Source: Roseburia sp.
GTDB taxonomy: Bacteria > Bacillota > Clostridia > Lachnospirales > Lachnospiraceae
DNA length: 64,000 nt
Direction of reading: 5' to 3'
Assembly: GCA_022771695.1 (NCBI GenBank)
Contig: JALEKJ010000028.1
Span: 1-64,000 of the forward strand
A model generated the notes under the pieces. It saw only the letters and a list, made by a program, of their open reading frames with translations. It had not been told where the DNA came from and searched no databases. Numbering within the stretch: position 1 is the first letter of the stretch; the number at the start of each line of letters is the position of its first letter. The position numbers and the translations under genes were made by a program. Below are positions 8,149 through 15,101 of the stretch, one piece after another.

Positions 8149-8496
8149 GTGGAAAGGGAAAAAGGAAAAAAGAAAAAAGACCCCTACGAAGATCTTGTAG
8201 AAGCACAACATGCGTATCATATGGAACATGCATATAAATGGCTTACAGATGAGAGTGTAGGGGAATGTCGGAGAAAATATGGGTTGGCACTACAACGTGG
8301 AGAAAACGAAGTAGATGCGGAAATGAAATGTCGGATGGAACTACAACAGATATATGGATTAACGGAATTGGAAGCGACGAATGTTTTGAGAGGGTATCAT
8401 GCGAGAGATTATATCTCTAAATATAGGAGAATTCGTGAACTTATCCCAATTGTCAGAATGGAACTTGAAGAGTTTGACCCTGAGAAGGAGGAATAG
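8149..8496 (+). CDS. Small hypothetical protein, 115 aa
   Basis: The product is highly charged with a basic start (EREKGKKKKDPYEDL) and helical body; no known domain is recognised. I chose GTG 8149 because GGAAGGAG (8136-8143) sits five bases upstream; an in-frame TTG at 8134 would overlap that site. It ends six bases before the 306-residue gene, so the pair is an operon. It is probably DNA- or protein-binding accessory cargo of the mobile element, but this is a guess from composition and context. Confidence 0.45.
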   Translation: MEREKGKKKKDPYEDLVEAQHAYHMEHAYKWLTDESVGECRRKYGLALQRGENEVDAEMKCRMELQQIYGLTELEATNVLRGYHARDYISKYRRIRELIPIVRMELEEFDPEKEE

Positions 8497-8502
8497 AATA
8501 AT

Positions 8503-9423
8503 ATGTTTAACATTTTAGATTTTATTGATTCGCCGGATATACGTGAATACAACAAAAATACTCGGTTTACACCGGCGGAGCAGGCGATACTGATAGGACA
8601 AAGTGAAGAAACCACGGTGGAAGAGAAACTGTCAGCATGGCAGGAACTTGTGGATGTATACAGTACAGAGGAGTTTCAGGTTGAGAGCATACGTATCAAT
8701 AGGGGGATACATGTGGCGGATTTTCGGGAAATGGTAATTGATAATATTCGTATATGGAAAGAAACAATCGCATCTACAAGAAGTCAGGATAATGTGGTTT
8801 ATGTATTGACATATGGAGAGCGAGAGAGCGGTAGTGATGGTCGGACCATTTATTTTTCAAACTATGATTTGGCATATGATTGTTTCGCACAGACAAAGTC
8901 GGAATATATAGAAAAAGGTTATAATGAGGAACTTTATGCAAAAATAAAAAGAATCTATCTGGATGATGAATCCGGTGCTATGGATACCTTTTTCATTGAC
9001 AATGAATTGAGACTGGTTATGATTCGACCTGACAGCAAAAGATTTGTGGAGACAGAGGATTATGAGATAGCCGATATACTCGAGGCTTGTTATGTGCATG
9101 TGCCATTGCCTTTTCGAAAGGGGGACATTGTAAAGATACATAGTTTATTTTGGAGGACGGAGTATGGTGTTATTCCGTTCAATCAGAAAGATAAAGAAAA
9201 TGATATATGTATGAAGCATGGCGGCGATGGAACAGATATAACGGTCAGTTTAGACACCTATCTGGATTGGCGGGATGAATTTGATTATACAGATGCTACA
9301 CCATCATTGGCTCTAAGATATTGTTCAGCAGAAGAATTACCGGAAAAGCAAAAAATACTCGAAAAACTAAGCCAAGCCAGAAAAGGTGAAATAGACTGGT
9401 ACTCATTGTTGGTGAAGGAATGA
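8503..9423 (+). CDS. Conserved hypothetical protein of clostridial mobile elements, 306 aa
   Basis: The opening NILDFIDSPDIREYNKNTRFTPAEQAILI is of a type I have seen repeatedly in Lachnospiraceae mobile elements, but no function is established to my knowledge. The body is acidic and mixed alpha/beta with no evident catalytic motif or signal peptide. It lies 6 bp after the 115-residue gene behind GAGAAGGAGG and is followed by a strong terminator-like hairpin at 9483. It is probably soluble. Confidence 0.55.
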   Translation: MFNILDFIDSPDIREYNKNTRFTPAEQAILIGQSEETTVEEKLSAWQELVDVYSTEEFQVESIRINRGIHVADFREMVIDNIRIWKETIASTRSQDNVVYVLTYGERESGSDGRTIYFSNYDLAYDCFAQTKSEYIEKGYNEELYAKIKRIYLDDESGAMDTFFIDNELRLVMIRPDSKRFVETEDYEIADILEACYVHVPLPFRKGDIVKIHSLFWRTEYGVIPFNQKDKENDICMKHGGDGTDITVSLDTYLDWRDEFDYTDATPSLALRYCSAEELPEKQKILEKLSQARKGEIDWYSLLVKE

Positions 9424-9482
9424 TAGTCAGGACTGGGATATTGAAAATTTGAAAAATAATAAGTACATATTATCAATGTGAA

Positions 9483-9520
9483 TGGGAGGGCAAGTCCATA
9501 AGGGCTTGCCCTCAACTATT
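9483..9520 (+). terminator. Hairpin terminator ahead of the recombination module
   Basis: GAGGGCAAG (9485-9493) pairs with CTTGCCCTC (9506-9514), with further partial pairing inside, and AACTATTTTAT follows. The tail is not a pure T-run, so termination may be partial. Confidence 0.6.
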
Positions 9521-9553
9521 TTATGCGAGCAGAGCGGAAAGGAGGTTTGTCAT

Positions 9554-9628
9554 ATGCCGAGATTTGAAATTGAGGTAATCATCCGCAAAGCGGGAGAAGT
9601 CATTTTAAACATTTTAGCAAAATTATAA
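9554..9628 (+). CDS. 24-residue micro-ORF
   Basis: ATG 9554 follows a strong AAAGGAGG (9539-9546) at good spacing, and the frame runs 24 codons to TAA at 9626-9628, ending 18 bp before the DUF932 gene. The peptide (MPRFEIEVIIRKAGEVIL...) is amphipathic. It could be a small protein of the recombination module or a translational leader that couples ribosomes to the next gene. The ribosome site is better than expected by chance. Confidence 0.4.
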   Translation: MPRFEIEVIIRKAGEVILNILAKL

Positions 9629-9646
9629 GTGAAGGAGGAAAAAGAA

Positions 9647-10579
9647 ATGGCAGCGAATGTAGAAACAATGTTTTCCGTGCGGGAAAAACCGTGGCACGGA
9701 TTGGGAACGGTGGTGGCAGAGGCGCTTTCATCAAAAGAGGCGCTGATATCGGCGGGGCTGAATTGGAATGTGGTGCAGGAACCGATTTTTACAGGCATGG
9801 AGGAAGAAATTTCCGGTTACAAGGTAAATGTAAGAGATGTGGACCGAAAAGTGCTCGGTGTGGTTTCGGACCGATACAAGGTAATACAGAATACTGAAGC
9901 ATTTGCATTTACGGATGCACTTTTGGGCGAGGGCGTCTGCTACGAGACCGCCGGAGCACTTCAAGAGGGGAGAAAGGTGTGGCTGCTTGCCCGGATGCCA
10001 CATGAGTATATTATTTCGGGGGAGCGGATTAGCCCGTATTTACTTTTCTCCAATACACATGATGGAACAGGTGCGGTAAAAGTCGCACTTACACCGATAA
10101 GGGTGGTCTGCAATAATACGTTAAACCTTGCGCTAAGGACGGCGAAGCGTTCCTGGTCGATGGTTCATACCGGAGATGTCCGGGAAAAAATCAACGAAGC
10201 AAAAGATACTTTGCTTCGGGCAGAAACTTATATGGACGGTCTGGGAAAAGAGATTGACCGCCTGCAAAAAAGAAAAATGTCCGACCGCGAAGTGAAAGAG
10301 TACATTGACATGCTGTTACCGTTGGATGAAGGATTTTCCGCGCAGCAGACAAAGAATATTATGCGTTTGCGCGAGGATATGCAGGCGAGATATTTTGATG
10401 CACCGGATTTGCAGGATGTCGGAAAGAATGCATATCGTTTTATCAACGCAGTTTCGGACTTTGCGACACATGCGGAGCCTGTCCGCAGAACGGCGAATTA
10501 TAAAGAAAATCTTTTCCTTAAGACAGTTGAGGGAAATCCATTGATTGATAAGGCGCATCAGATGGTATGTGCTGCATAG
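9647..10579 (+). CDS. DUF932 (TIGR03299-type) phage/plasmid-like protein, 310 aa
   Basis: The N-terminus ETMFSVREKPWHGLGTVV and the central pattern GYKVNVRDVDRKVLGVVSDRYKVIQN are hallmarks of the DUF932 family found on phages, plasmids and integrative elements. The later FSNTHDGTGAVKVALTPIRVVCNNTLNLAL is also typical. The molecular role is not established, although these genes travel with single-strand annealing modules. I start at ATG 9647 behind AAGGAGG; an earlier in-frame GTG at 9629 coincides with the ribosome site. It leads the block DUF932, small protein, YqaJ, RecT, DUF5688. Confidence 0.85.
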   Translation: MAANVETMFSVREKPWHGLGTVVAEALSSKEALISAGLNWNVVQEPIFTGMEEEISGYKVNVRDVDRKVLGVVSDRYKVIQNTEAFAFTDALLGEGVCYETAGALQEGRKVWLLARMPHEYIISGERISPYLLFSNTHDGTGAVKVALTPIRVVCNNTLNLALRTAKRSWSMVHTGDVREKINEAKDTLLRAETYMDGLGKEIDRLQKRKMSDREVKEYIDMLLPLDEGFSAQQTKNIMRLREDMQARYFDAPDLQDVGKNAYRFINAVSDFATHAEPVRRTANYKENLFLKTVEGNPLIDKAHQMVCAA

Positions 10580-10590
10580 GAGATGCGCAA

Positions 10591-10920
10591 ATGGAGGAAA
10601 AGGAATTTCAGGAACTTTTTCGAAAGAAAATTCATCTGGAACTGGGTAGATTCGAGCATGATATGTTAAAGAAAGAAGCCGAGGATGTGTATTACAATGC
10701 ATATCGCATTGAGTGCATGAATGATATTTTTGAGTGCCTTTGTGAAATGAGCCGGAAGATGGAAGTGCCTGTAGTGAAAGAACTGCTGGTATTTCCAAGT
10801 CTTCTGGCTTTTTTGTGTGAACAATGGATAAAACGAGAAGACAGTCATATGGAAGAAATCCGTGCATGCGTGGGTCGGGAAATCACGGATTTGTGTAAAA
10901 AACATGCAGTTTGCGAATGA
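10591..10920 (+). CDS. Small helical protein of the recombination module, 109 aa
   Basis: An all-helical acidic protein (EEKEFQELFRKKIHLELGRFE ... LLVFPSLLAFLCEQWIK). The helical layout and position suggest the DUF3848-type proteins that accompany DUF932 and RecT on clostridial elements, but I hold that loosely. ATG 10591 is preferred because AGGAG (10578-10582) lies eight bases upstream; the frame could begin at 10567 inside the previous gene. It is 18 bp ahead of the YqaJ gene. Confidence 0.5.
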   Translation: MEEKEFQELFRKKIHLELGRFEHDMLKKEAEDVYYNAYRIECMNDIFECLCEMSRKMEVPVVKELLVFPSLLAFLCEQWIKREDSHMEEIRACVGREITDLCKKHAVCE

Positions 10921-10938
10921 AAAAGGAGATGAGACGAA

Positions 10939-11865
10939 ATGATAAAGGTTGTATCGACATTGAATCTTGGCAGAGAGGAATGGTTGCAATACCGAAAACA
11001 GGGAATCGGTGGCTCTGATGCAGGCGCAATATGTGGTTTGAATCCTTATCGAACCGCCATACAGGTGTACCAAGATAAGGTGTCGGATGTCTGTGAGGAT
11101 ATTGATAATGAAGCAATGCGGCAAGGACGCGAATTTGAGGATTATGTAGCCAGAAGGTTCATGGAAGCAACCGGGAAAAAGGTGCGCAGGGCAAATGCTA
11201 TGTTCCGAAGCAAGGATCATCCGTTTATGCTTGCGGATGTCGACCGGATGATTGTCGGAGAAAATGCCGGGCTGGAGTGCAAAACTGCCAGCCCCTATAT
11301 GGCGGAAAAATGGAAGGATGGGAAAGTACCGCTTTCCTATCAAATCCAATGTCATCATTACATGGCAGTTTGTGGTGCGGATGCATGGTATATTGCAGTT
11401 TTGATTTATGGGCGGGAATTTAAGTATTACAGAGTAGAACGGGACGAAGAACTGATAGCGGATTTAATAAGGGTGGAACAGGATTTCTGGGAAAATAATG
11501 TGCAGAAGCGGATTATGCCGGCACCGGACGGATCGAAAGTGGCAGACAGTGTCATAGCCGAGTATTACAAAGATTCGGTGGCAGAATCTATCCGGCTGAC
11601 CGGATTTGACGAGAAGTTACGGCGCAGGCAGGAACTTGTGGAAGTTATCGGCCGGATGGAAACCGAGAAAAATCAGATTGAGCAGGAAGTAAAGATGTAC
11701 ATGGGAACCGCGGAAGTAGCAGAAAATGAACAGTACCGTGTTTCGTGGAAATCTGTTTCCAGTACTCGCATCGACGAAAAACGCTTAAAAGCAGAATTGC
11801 CACAGGTGTATGAGCAGTATAAACGTATGAGTAGTAGCCGCAGATTTAGCATCAAGGCGGCTTAG
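10939..11865 (+). CDS. YqaJ-family viral recombinase/exonuclease, 308 aa
   Basis: The signature is clear: REEWLQYRKQGIGGSDAGAICGLNPY near the start, then RQGREFEDYVARRF, MLADVDRMIV and GLECKTASPY. Together these form the PD-(D/E)XK core of lambda-exonuclease-like YqaJ enzymes, with the acidic residues in LADVD and LECK as metal ligands. The enzyme resects double-stranded ends so that the annealase encoded next can pair strands. The C-terminal third is a helical region (LVEVIGRMETEKNQIEQEVK). It begins behind AAAAGGAGATGAG and is followed 17 bp later by recT, the usual exonuclease/annealase pairing. Confidence 0.92.
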   Translation: MIKVVSTLNLGREEWLQYRKQGIGGSDAGAICGLNPYRTAIQVYQDKVSDVCEDIDNEAMRQGREFEDYVARRFMEATGKKVRRANAMFRSKDHPFMLADVDRMIVGENAGLECKTASPYMAEKWKDGKVPLSYQIQCHHYMAVCGADAWYIAVLIYGREFKYYRVERDEELIADLIRVEQDFWENNVQKRIMPAPDGSKVADSVIAEYYKDSVAESIRLTGFDEKLRRRQELVEVIGRMETEKNQIEQEVKMYMGTAEVAENEQYRVSWKSVSSTRIDEKRLKAELPQVYEQYKRMSSSRRFSIKAA

Positions 11866-11882
11866 ATGAATGGAGGCAACAT

Positions 11883-12680
11883 ATGGGAGACGTAAAAAGT
11901 GAGCTTGCAAAGAAGGCAGAGCAGACACAGGGAAATACAAAACTAACAAAATCAATGAGTATTGCGGATTTGATTAAGGCAATGGAACCGGAAATACAAA
12001 AAGCACTTCCGTCGGTAATTACACCGGAGCGTTTTACTCGGATGGCACTTTCGGCATTAAACACGACACCGAAGCTACAGGAGTGTACACCGATGAGCTT
12101 CTTGGCGGCGCTGATGAATGCAGCCCAGTTGGGGTTAGAACCGAACACGCCACTCGGGCAAGCATATCTGATACCGTATAAAAACAAGAATGTGCTGGAG
12201 TGCCAATTTCAACTCGGGTATCGGGGGATGATTGACCTTGCTTACCGGAACGGGCATATGCAGAGCATCGAGGCGCAAGTGGTTTATGAAAATGACACTT
12301 TTTCTTATGAATTGGGCTTGCATCCACAACTTATTCATAAACCGACGTTGAGAGAAAAGGGAAATCTGAAAGCATTTTACGCTATTTTCCGTTTGGATAA
12401 CGGTGGCTTTCGGTTTGAAGTCATGGGGAAGGAGTACATCGATTGGTATGCCGGCAGATATTCAAAGGCATTTACATCAGAGTTCAGCCCGTGGAAAAGT
12501 AACTATGAAGGAATGGCAAAAAAGACGGTTATCAAGCAGTTGCTAAAATATGCGCCGCTGAAAACCGAGTTTCAGCGGGCGTTGTCAACGGATGAAACCA
12601 TTAAGACGGAACTAAGTGTTGATATGGGTGAAGTGATGAGCGAAGAAATTTTAGATGCACCGTATGAGGAGGTGGCGTAG
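11883..12680 (+). CDS. recT: RecT-family single-strand annealing protein, 265 aa
   Basis: The conserved RecT core is visible: ITPERFTRMALSALNTTPKL, MSFLAALMNAAQLGLEPNTP, GQAYLIPYKN, ECQFQLGYRGMIDLAYRNG and, toward the end, SPWKSNYEGMAKKTVIKQLLKYAP. RecT coats single-stranded DNA and anneals homologous strands during phage-type recombination. Length matches the family. It follows the YqaJ nuclease and its stop lies 1 bp before the DUF5688 start, so the three genes are one transcript. This is the best-supported functional pair of the left-hand element. Confidence 0.95.
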   Translation: MGDVKSELAKKAEQTQGNTKLTKSMSIADLIKAMEPEIQKALPSVITPERFTRMALSALNTTPKLQECTPMSFLAALMNAAQLGLEPNTPLGQAYLIPYKNKNVLECQFQLGYRGMIDLAYRNGHMQSIEAQVVYENDTFSYELGLHPQLIHKPTLREKGNLKAFYAIFRLDNGGFRFEVMGKEYIDWYAGRYSKAFTSEFSPWKSNYEGMAKKTVIKQLLKYAPLKTEFQRALSTDETIKTELSVDMGEVMSEEILDAPYEEVA

Positions 12681-12681
12681 G

Positions 12682-13599
12682 ATGAAGAAAACGGATTTGA
12701 CTATGGATTTTGAAACATTCATAGAATTCATGAGAGAAAAGGTGCAGATATGCTTGGGAGCGCGGGCAAGCATCGAGCATAAAACTGTATTAAAAGGTAA
12801 CGGAATGAAATTGCAGGCATTACAGATTTCGCAGGACACAATGATACTGTGTCCTGTTATTTATTTGGAAAGATATTATGAGGATTACAAGGAGGGAAAA
12901 CCGGTGGCGGCTTGTGTAAAAGAGGTATGCGATGTTTTTACAAATAATCAGTTTGAACAGCAGGAGGCAGAGGCATTGGTGGAAAGCATTAAAAGCTGGG
13001 AGATGAGCCGGAGGGTCGTCCATCCAATTCTTTTGCCATATGAGGGCAACGAAGAACTGTTAGAGACTTTGGTGTATAGGAAGTATCTGGATTTGGCTCT
13101 TTGCTATAGCCTATGTCTGGAACATGAAACGAATGGAAATATGACAGTTCGCGTGAGCCGTGGGCTTTTGGAGACATGGGGCATCAGCGAGGAAGAACTG
13201 TATGCACAGGCATTTGATAATATGAAATATGCAGGGTATCACATCATGAGTATCCGAGAGGTCTTATCAAACATGGGAATGCCTTGTTGCTTGGAAGACG
13301 AGATTGATGATTGCAGTTTTTCTGTTTTAACGAATCGGCGAAAACTCTACGGTGCCGCGGGGATTCTAAACACGGATTTGCTGGAAGCATTTTCGGAGAA
13401 AGTTAAGCAGAATCTGTTTTTGTTGCCGTCAAGTCTCCATGAGATGATAATAGTTCCGGATGACGGAAAGATGAATGCGCAGGAATATGCGGAGATGATA
13501 ACGGATGTGAATGGGACGATGGTTCGGAAGGAAGAGTGCCTAGCGGATCATGCGTACTATTTTGATAGGGAGCGAGGGGAAGTGAGAATGGCGGGGTAA
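12682..13599 (+). CDS. DUF5688 family protein, 305 aa
   Basis: The product begins with MDFETFIEFMREKVQ and contains PVIYLERYYEDYKEGK, the long helical middle, and a C-terminal LFLLPSSLHEMIIVPDDG and DHAYYFDRERGEVRMAG, the usual DUF5688 pattern from Lachnospiraceae mobile elements. Function is unknown. ATG 12682 is chosen over the overlapping 12655 because GAGGAGG (12666-12672) lies upstream. It is the last gene of the recombination block; the following 450 bp hold integrase-arm-like repeats and a tRNA scar. Confidence 0.8.
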   Translation: MKKTDLTMDFETFIEFMREKVQICLGARASIEHKTVLKGNGMKLQALQISQDTMILCPVIYLERYYEDYKEGKPVAACVKEVCDVFTNNQFEQQEAEALVESIKSWEMSRRVVHPILLPYEGNEELLETLVYRKYLDLALCYSLCLEHETNGNMTVRVSRGLLETWGISEEELYAQAFDNMKYAGYHIMSIREVLSNMGMPCCLEDEIDDCSFSVLTNRRKLYGAAGILNTDLLEAFSEKVKQNLFLLPSSLHEMIIVPDDGKMNAQEYAEMITDVNGTMVRKEECLADHAYYFDRERGEVRMAG

Positions 13600-13699
13600 G
13601 GAACAGGTGATATTAGGAAGAATCAGGGATGAATGATGTTGGGCAATTCCATTTTCCAGTGATAAGCAGGGTAGTGGCAGAAGTAATTTTAAGTTGATA

Positions 13700-13752
13700 T
13701 TGACTTTGGTATGACATTGACATAAAATCAATTTTGACATCAACAAAAAAAG
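13700..13752. repeat. Candidate integrase arm-binding repeats
   Basis: The stretch carries repeated TTGACAT units: GACATTGACATAAAATCA, then ATCAATTTTGACATCAAC (13727-13744). The latter 18-mer recurs with one change at 18872-18889. Clusters of this kind next to an attachment site are typical arm-type sites for tyrosine recombinases of this element class. The rest of 13600-14047 holds only the tRNA fragment, a terminator and a further copy of the repeat. Confidence 0.45.
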
Positions 13753-13833
13753 ACAAATTAAATGAATAATAGAATAACGGGTGGAAAAAAAGCGCGATTT
13801 TATAGGGATTTGCACATGTATGAAAAGGAATCT

Positions 13834-13885
13834 TTGGATTTAGGTTCTGGTGGGAGACCGTGCAGGTTCAAGTCCTGTCACCCGT
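13834..13885 (+). other. 3' fragment of a tRNA-Leu gene (attachment-site scar)
   Basis: The sequence reads as the 3' half of a tRNA-Leu(UAG): an anticodon loop TTTAGGT between weak stem halves TTGGA and TCTGG, the long variable arm GTGGGAGACC, the T-arm GCAGG-TTCAAGT-CCTGT, and acceptor strand CACCCGT ending at 13885. The expected 5' half (D-arm and GGCGGAATTGG-like sequence) is missing. It is followed by the terminator at 13893. Integration into tRNA 3' ends duplicates precisely this part, so it probably marks one end of the element to the left, with the intact tRNA beyond the left edge. Confidence 0.65.
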
Positions 13886-13892
13886 ACGATAT

Positions 13893-13932
13893 AAGGGATT
13901 TCGAGGTTTTATGACCTTGGAATCTCTTATTT
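13893..13932 (+). terminator. Terminator behind the tRNA-Leu fragment
   Basis: AAGGGATTTCGAGG pairs imperfectly with CCTTGGAATCTCTT across a short loop, with a run of seven Ts after it. It is probably the natural terminator of the host tRNA gene, which supports the view that chromosome or an older island lies to the right. Confidence 0.8.
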
Positions 13933-13941
13933 TTTTGCCTG

Positions 13942-13963
13942 TTTGACATCAACGGGAAGAAAA
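13942..13963. repeat. TTTGACATCAACGGGA repeat, left copy
   Basis: TTTGACATCAACGGGA followed by AGAAAA recurs as TTTGACATTAACGGGA followed by GAAAAA at 18878-18900. The two copies bracket the integrase remnant, ROCO gene, toxin-antitoxin pair and TnpA remnant. They may be arm sites or the ends of an inserted segment. Confidence 0.5.
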
Positions 13964-14047
13964 TTCATTGCTAACACATGGTTATTACAGTTGAGGTTTG
14001 ATTTTTTGAGGTATCATGGTATGATTTTATAAAATGGAAAAACTAAG

Positions 14048-14867
14048 GTGTCGGTTGATAATCTTCAAAAATACTATAGTGACAAAATTAAGGAAGGATA
14101 TAGTAGCAAAACGGTTCGCTCTATTGAGACAATAATAAATAGTGCATTAGATATGGCGATTAAGATGCGCATGATTTCAGAGAATCCAAATCTCTATACA
14201 ACCATTCTTAAGAAAATTAAGTATGAGGCAGCAGTCCTTTGCAAAGAAGAAGTAAATAGGATATTAACACAGGCGAGAGGAGAAGAACTTTACCCGATTG
14301 TAATTACAACAGTGTATAGCGGTATGCGAAAGGGAGAAGTTATGGCGTTAAAATGGGGGAATGTAGACCTTGAAGAGCGAAAGATTTATATCAAGAATAG
14401 CCTTTGTCGTGTTGTGGACGAGATACTAGATGATGAAGGGCATCGTCATGCCAGATATGTAATTTTAGAACCGAAAACTAAAAAGAGTATACGCATGATT
14501 CCGATGCTAGATGAGGTATATGATGCATTGATGGAACAGAAAAGACGGCAGGATGCAGAGAAAGTAAAAAAACAAAGAAATCTATCAAGACCGAGGATTA
14601 GTATTTGCGGACTGCACCGGGAACTTTTTAGCACAGAGACCATTTATGGACAAGTACCATCGTTTTTTGAAAAAGTATGGTATTACAAATATTCGGTTTC
14701 ATGATTTGAGACACACATTTGCGTCCTTACTTATTGAGTCTGATGTTTCTATGAAAGTGGTGCAGGAACTACTGGGACATTCTACGATTAGTACAAGTAT
14801 GGATATCTATACACATATTTCTGGTGAGAAGAAGGAGGAGGCATTGCAGAGGATTGGAGAAAGGTAA
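14048..14867 (+). pseudogene. Truncated, frameshifted tyrosine integrase
   Basis: The frame from 14048 has the second half of a core-binding domain (SSKTVRSIETIINSALDMAIK) and the catalytic arginine region (TVYSGMRKGEVMALKW). It shifts near the A-run 14566-14572. The other frame continues with FADCTGNFLAQRPFMDKYH and the catalytic boxes HDLRHTFASLL, LGHSTISTSMDIYTHI. The N-terminal arm-binding domain (about 60-100 residues) is absent: an in-frame stop lies at 14030-14032 and no proper start or ribosome site is visible. It is thus both 5'-truncated and broken by a one-base indel, so it cannot make an active recombinase. It is likely a relic of an older insertion at the same tRNA locus. Confidence 0.85.
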
Positions 14868-14942
14868 AGTGAAAAGCGTGAACTGATATAGAAAGATACT
14901 TGTGAGGATATTGTAGAACCCAAAGTAGATGGCAATATATTA

Positions 14943-14973
14943 TGAGAAAGATAGCACAAACTCATCTTTCTAT
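14943..14973 (+). terminator. Weak terminator after the integrase relic
   Basis: AGAAAGAT pairs with ATCTTTCT around an 11-base loop, with ATTTG following. The T-tail is short, so activity is uncertain. The remaining 14868-15101 gap shows only the ribosome site AAAGGAGAGGG for the next gene. Confidence 0.45.
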
Positions 14974-15101
14974 TTGCGTCATGATAGGGTATAATAAGGA
15001 GGACTACAAAGGTAGATTTAAGCGTGAAAAATCATCTGTAATTTTAGAAAAAACAAAATAGAATTTCTAGTGTTACGAAAGAAAGGTAAAGGAGAGGGCG
15101 T

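Noticed and set aside
10316-10867. Minus-strand frame of 183 codons across the DUF932 and small-protein genes
   Set aside because: It covers parts of two genes in the opposite direction, has no family resemblance and no start signals.
13777-13885. A complete tRNA gene spanning acceptor-like ACGGGTG to CACCCGT
   Set aside because: The D-arm and the 5' half of the anticodon stem are missing or unrecognisable and the span of 109 bases is too long, so only a 3' tRNA-Leu fragment is supported.
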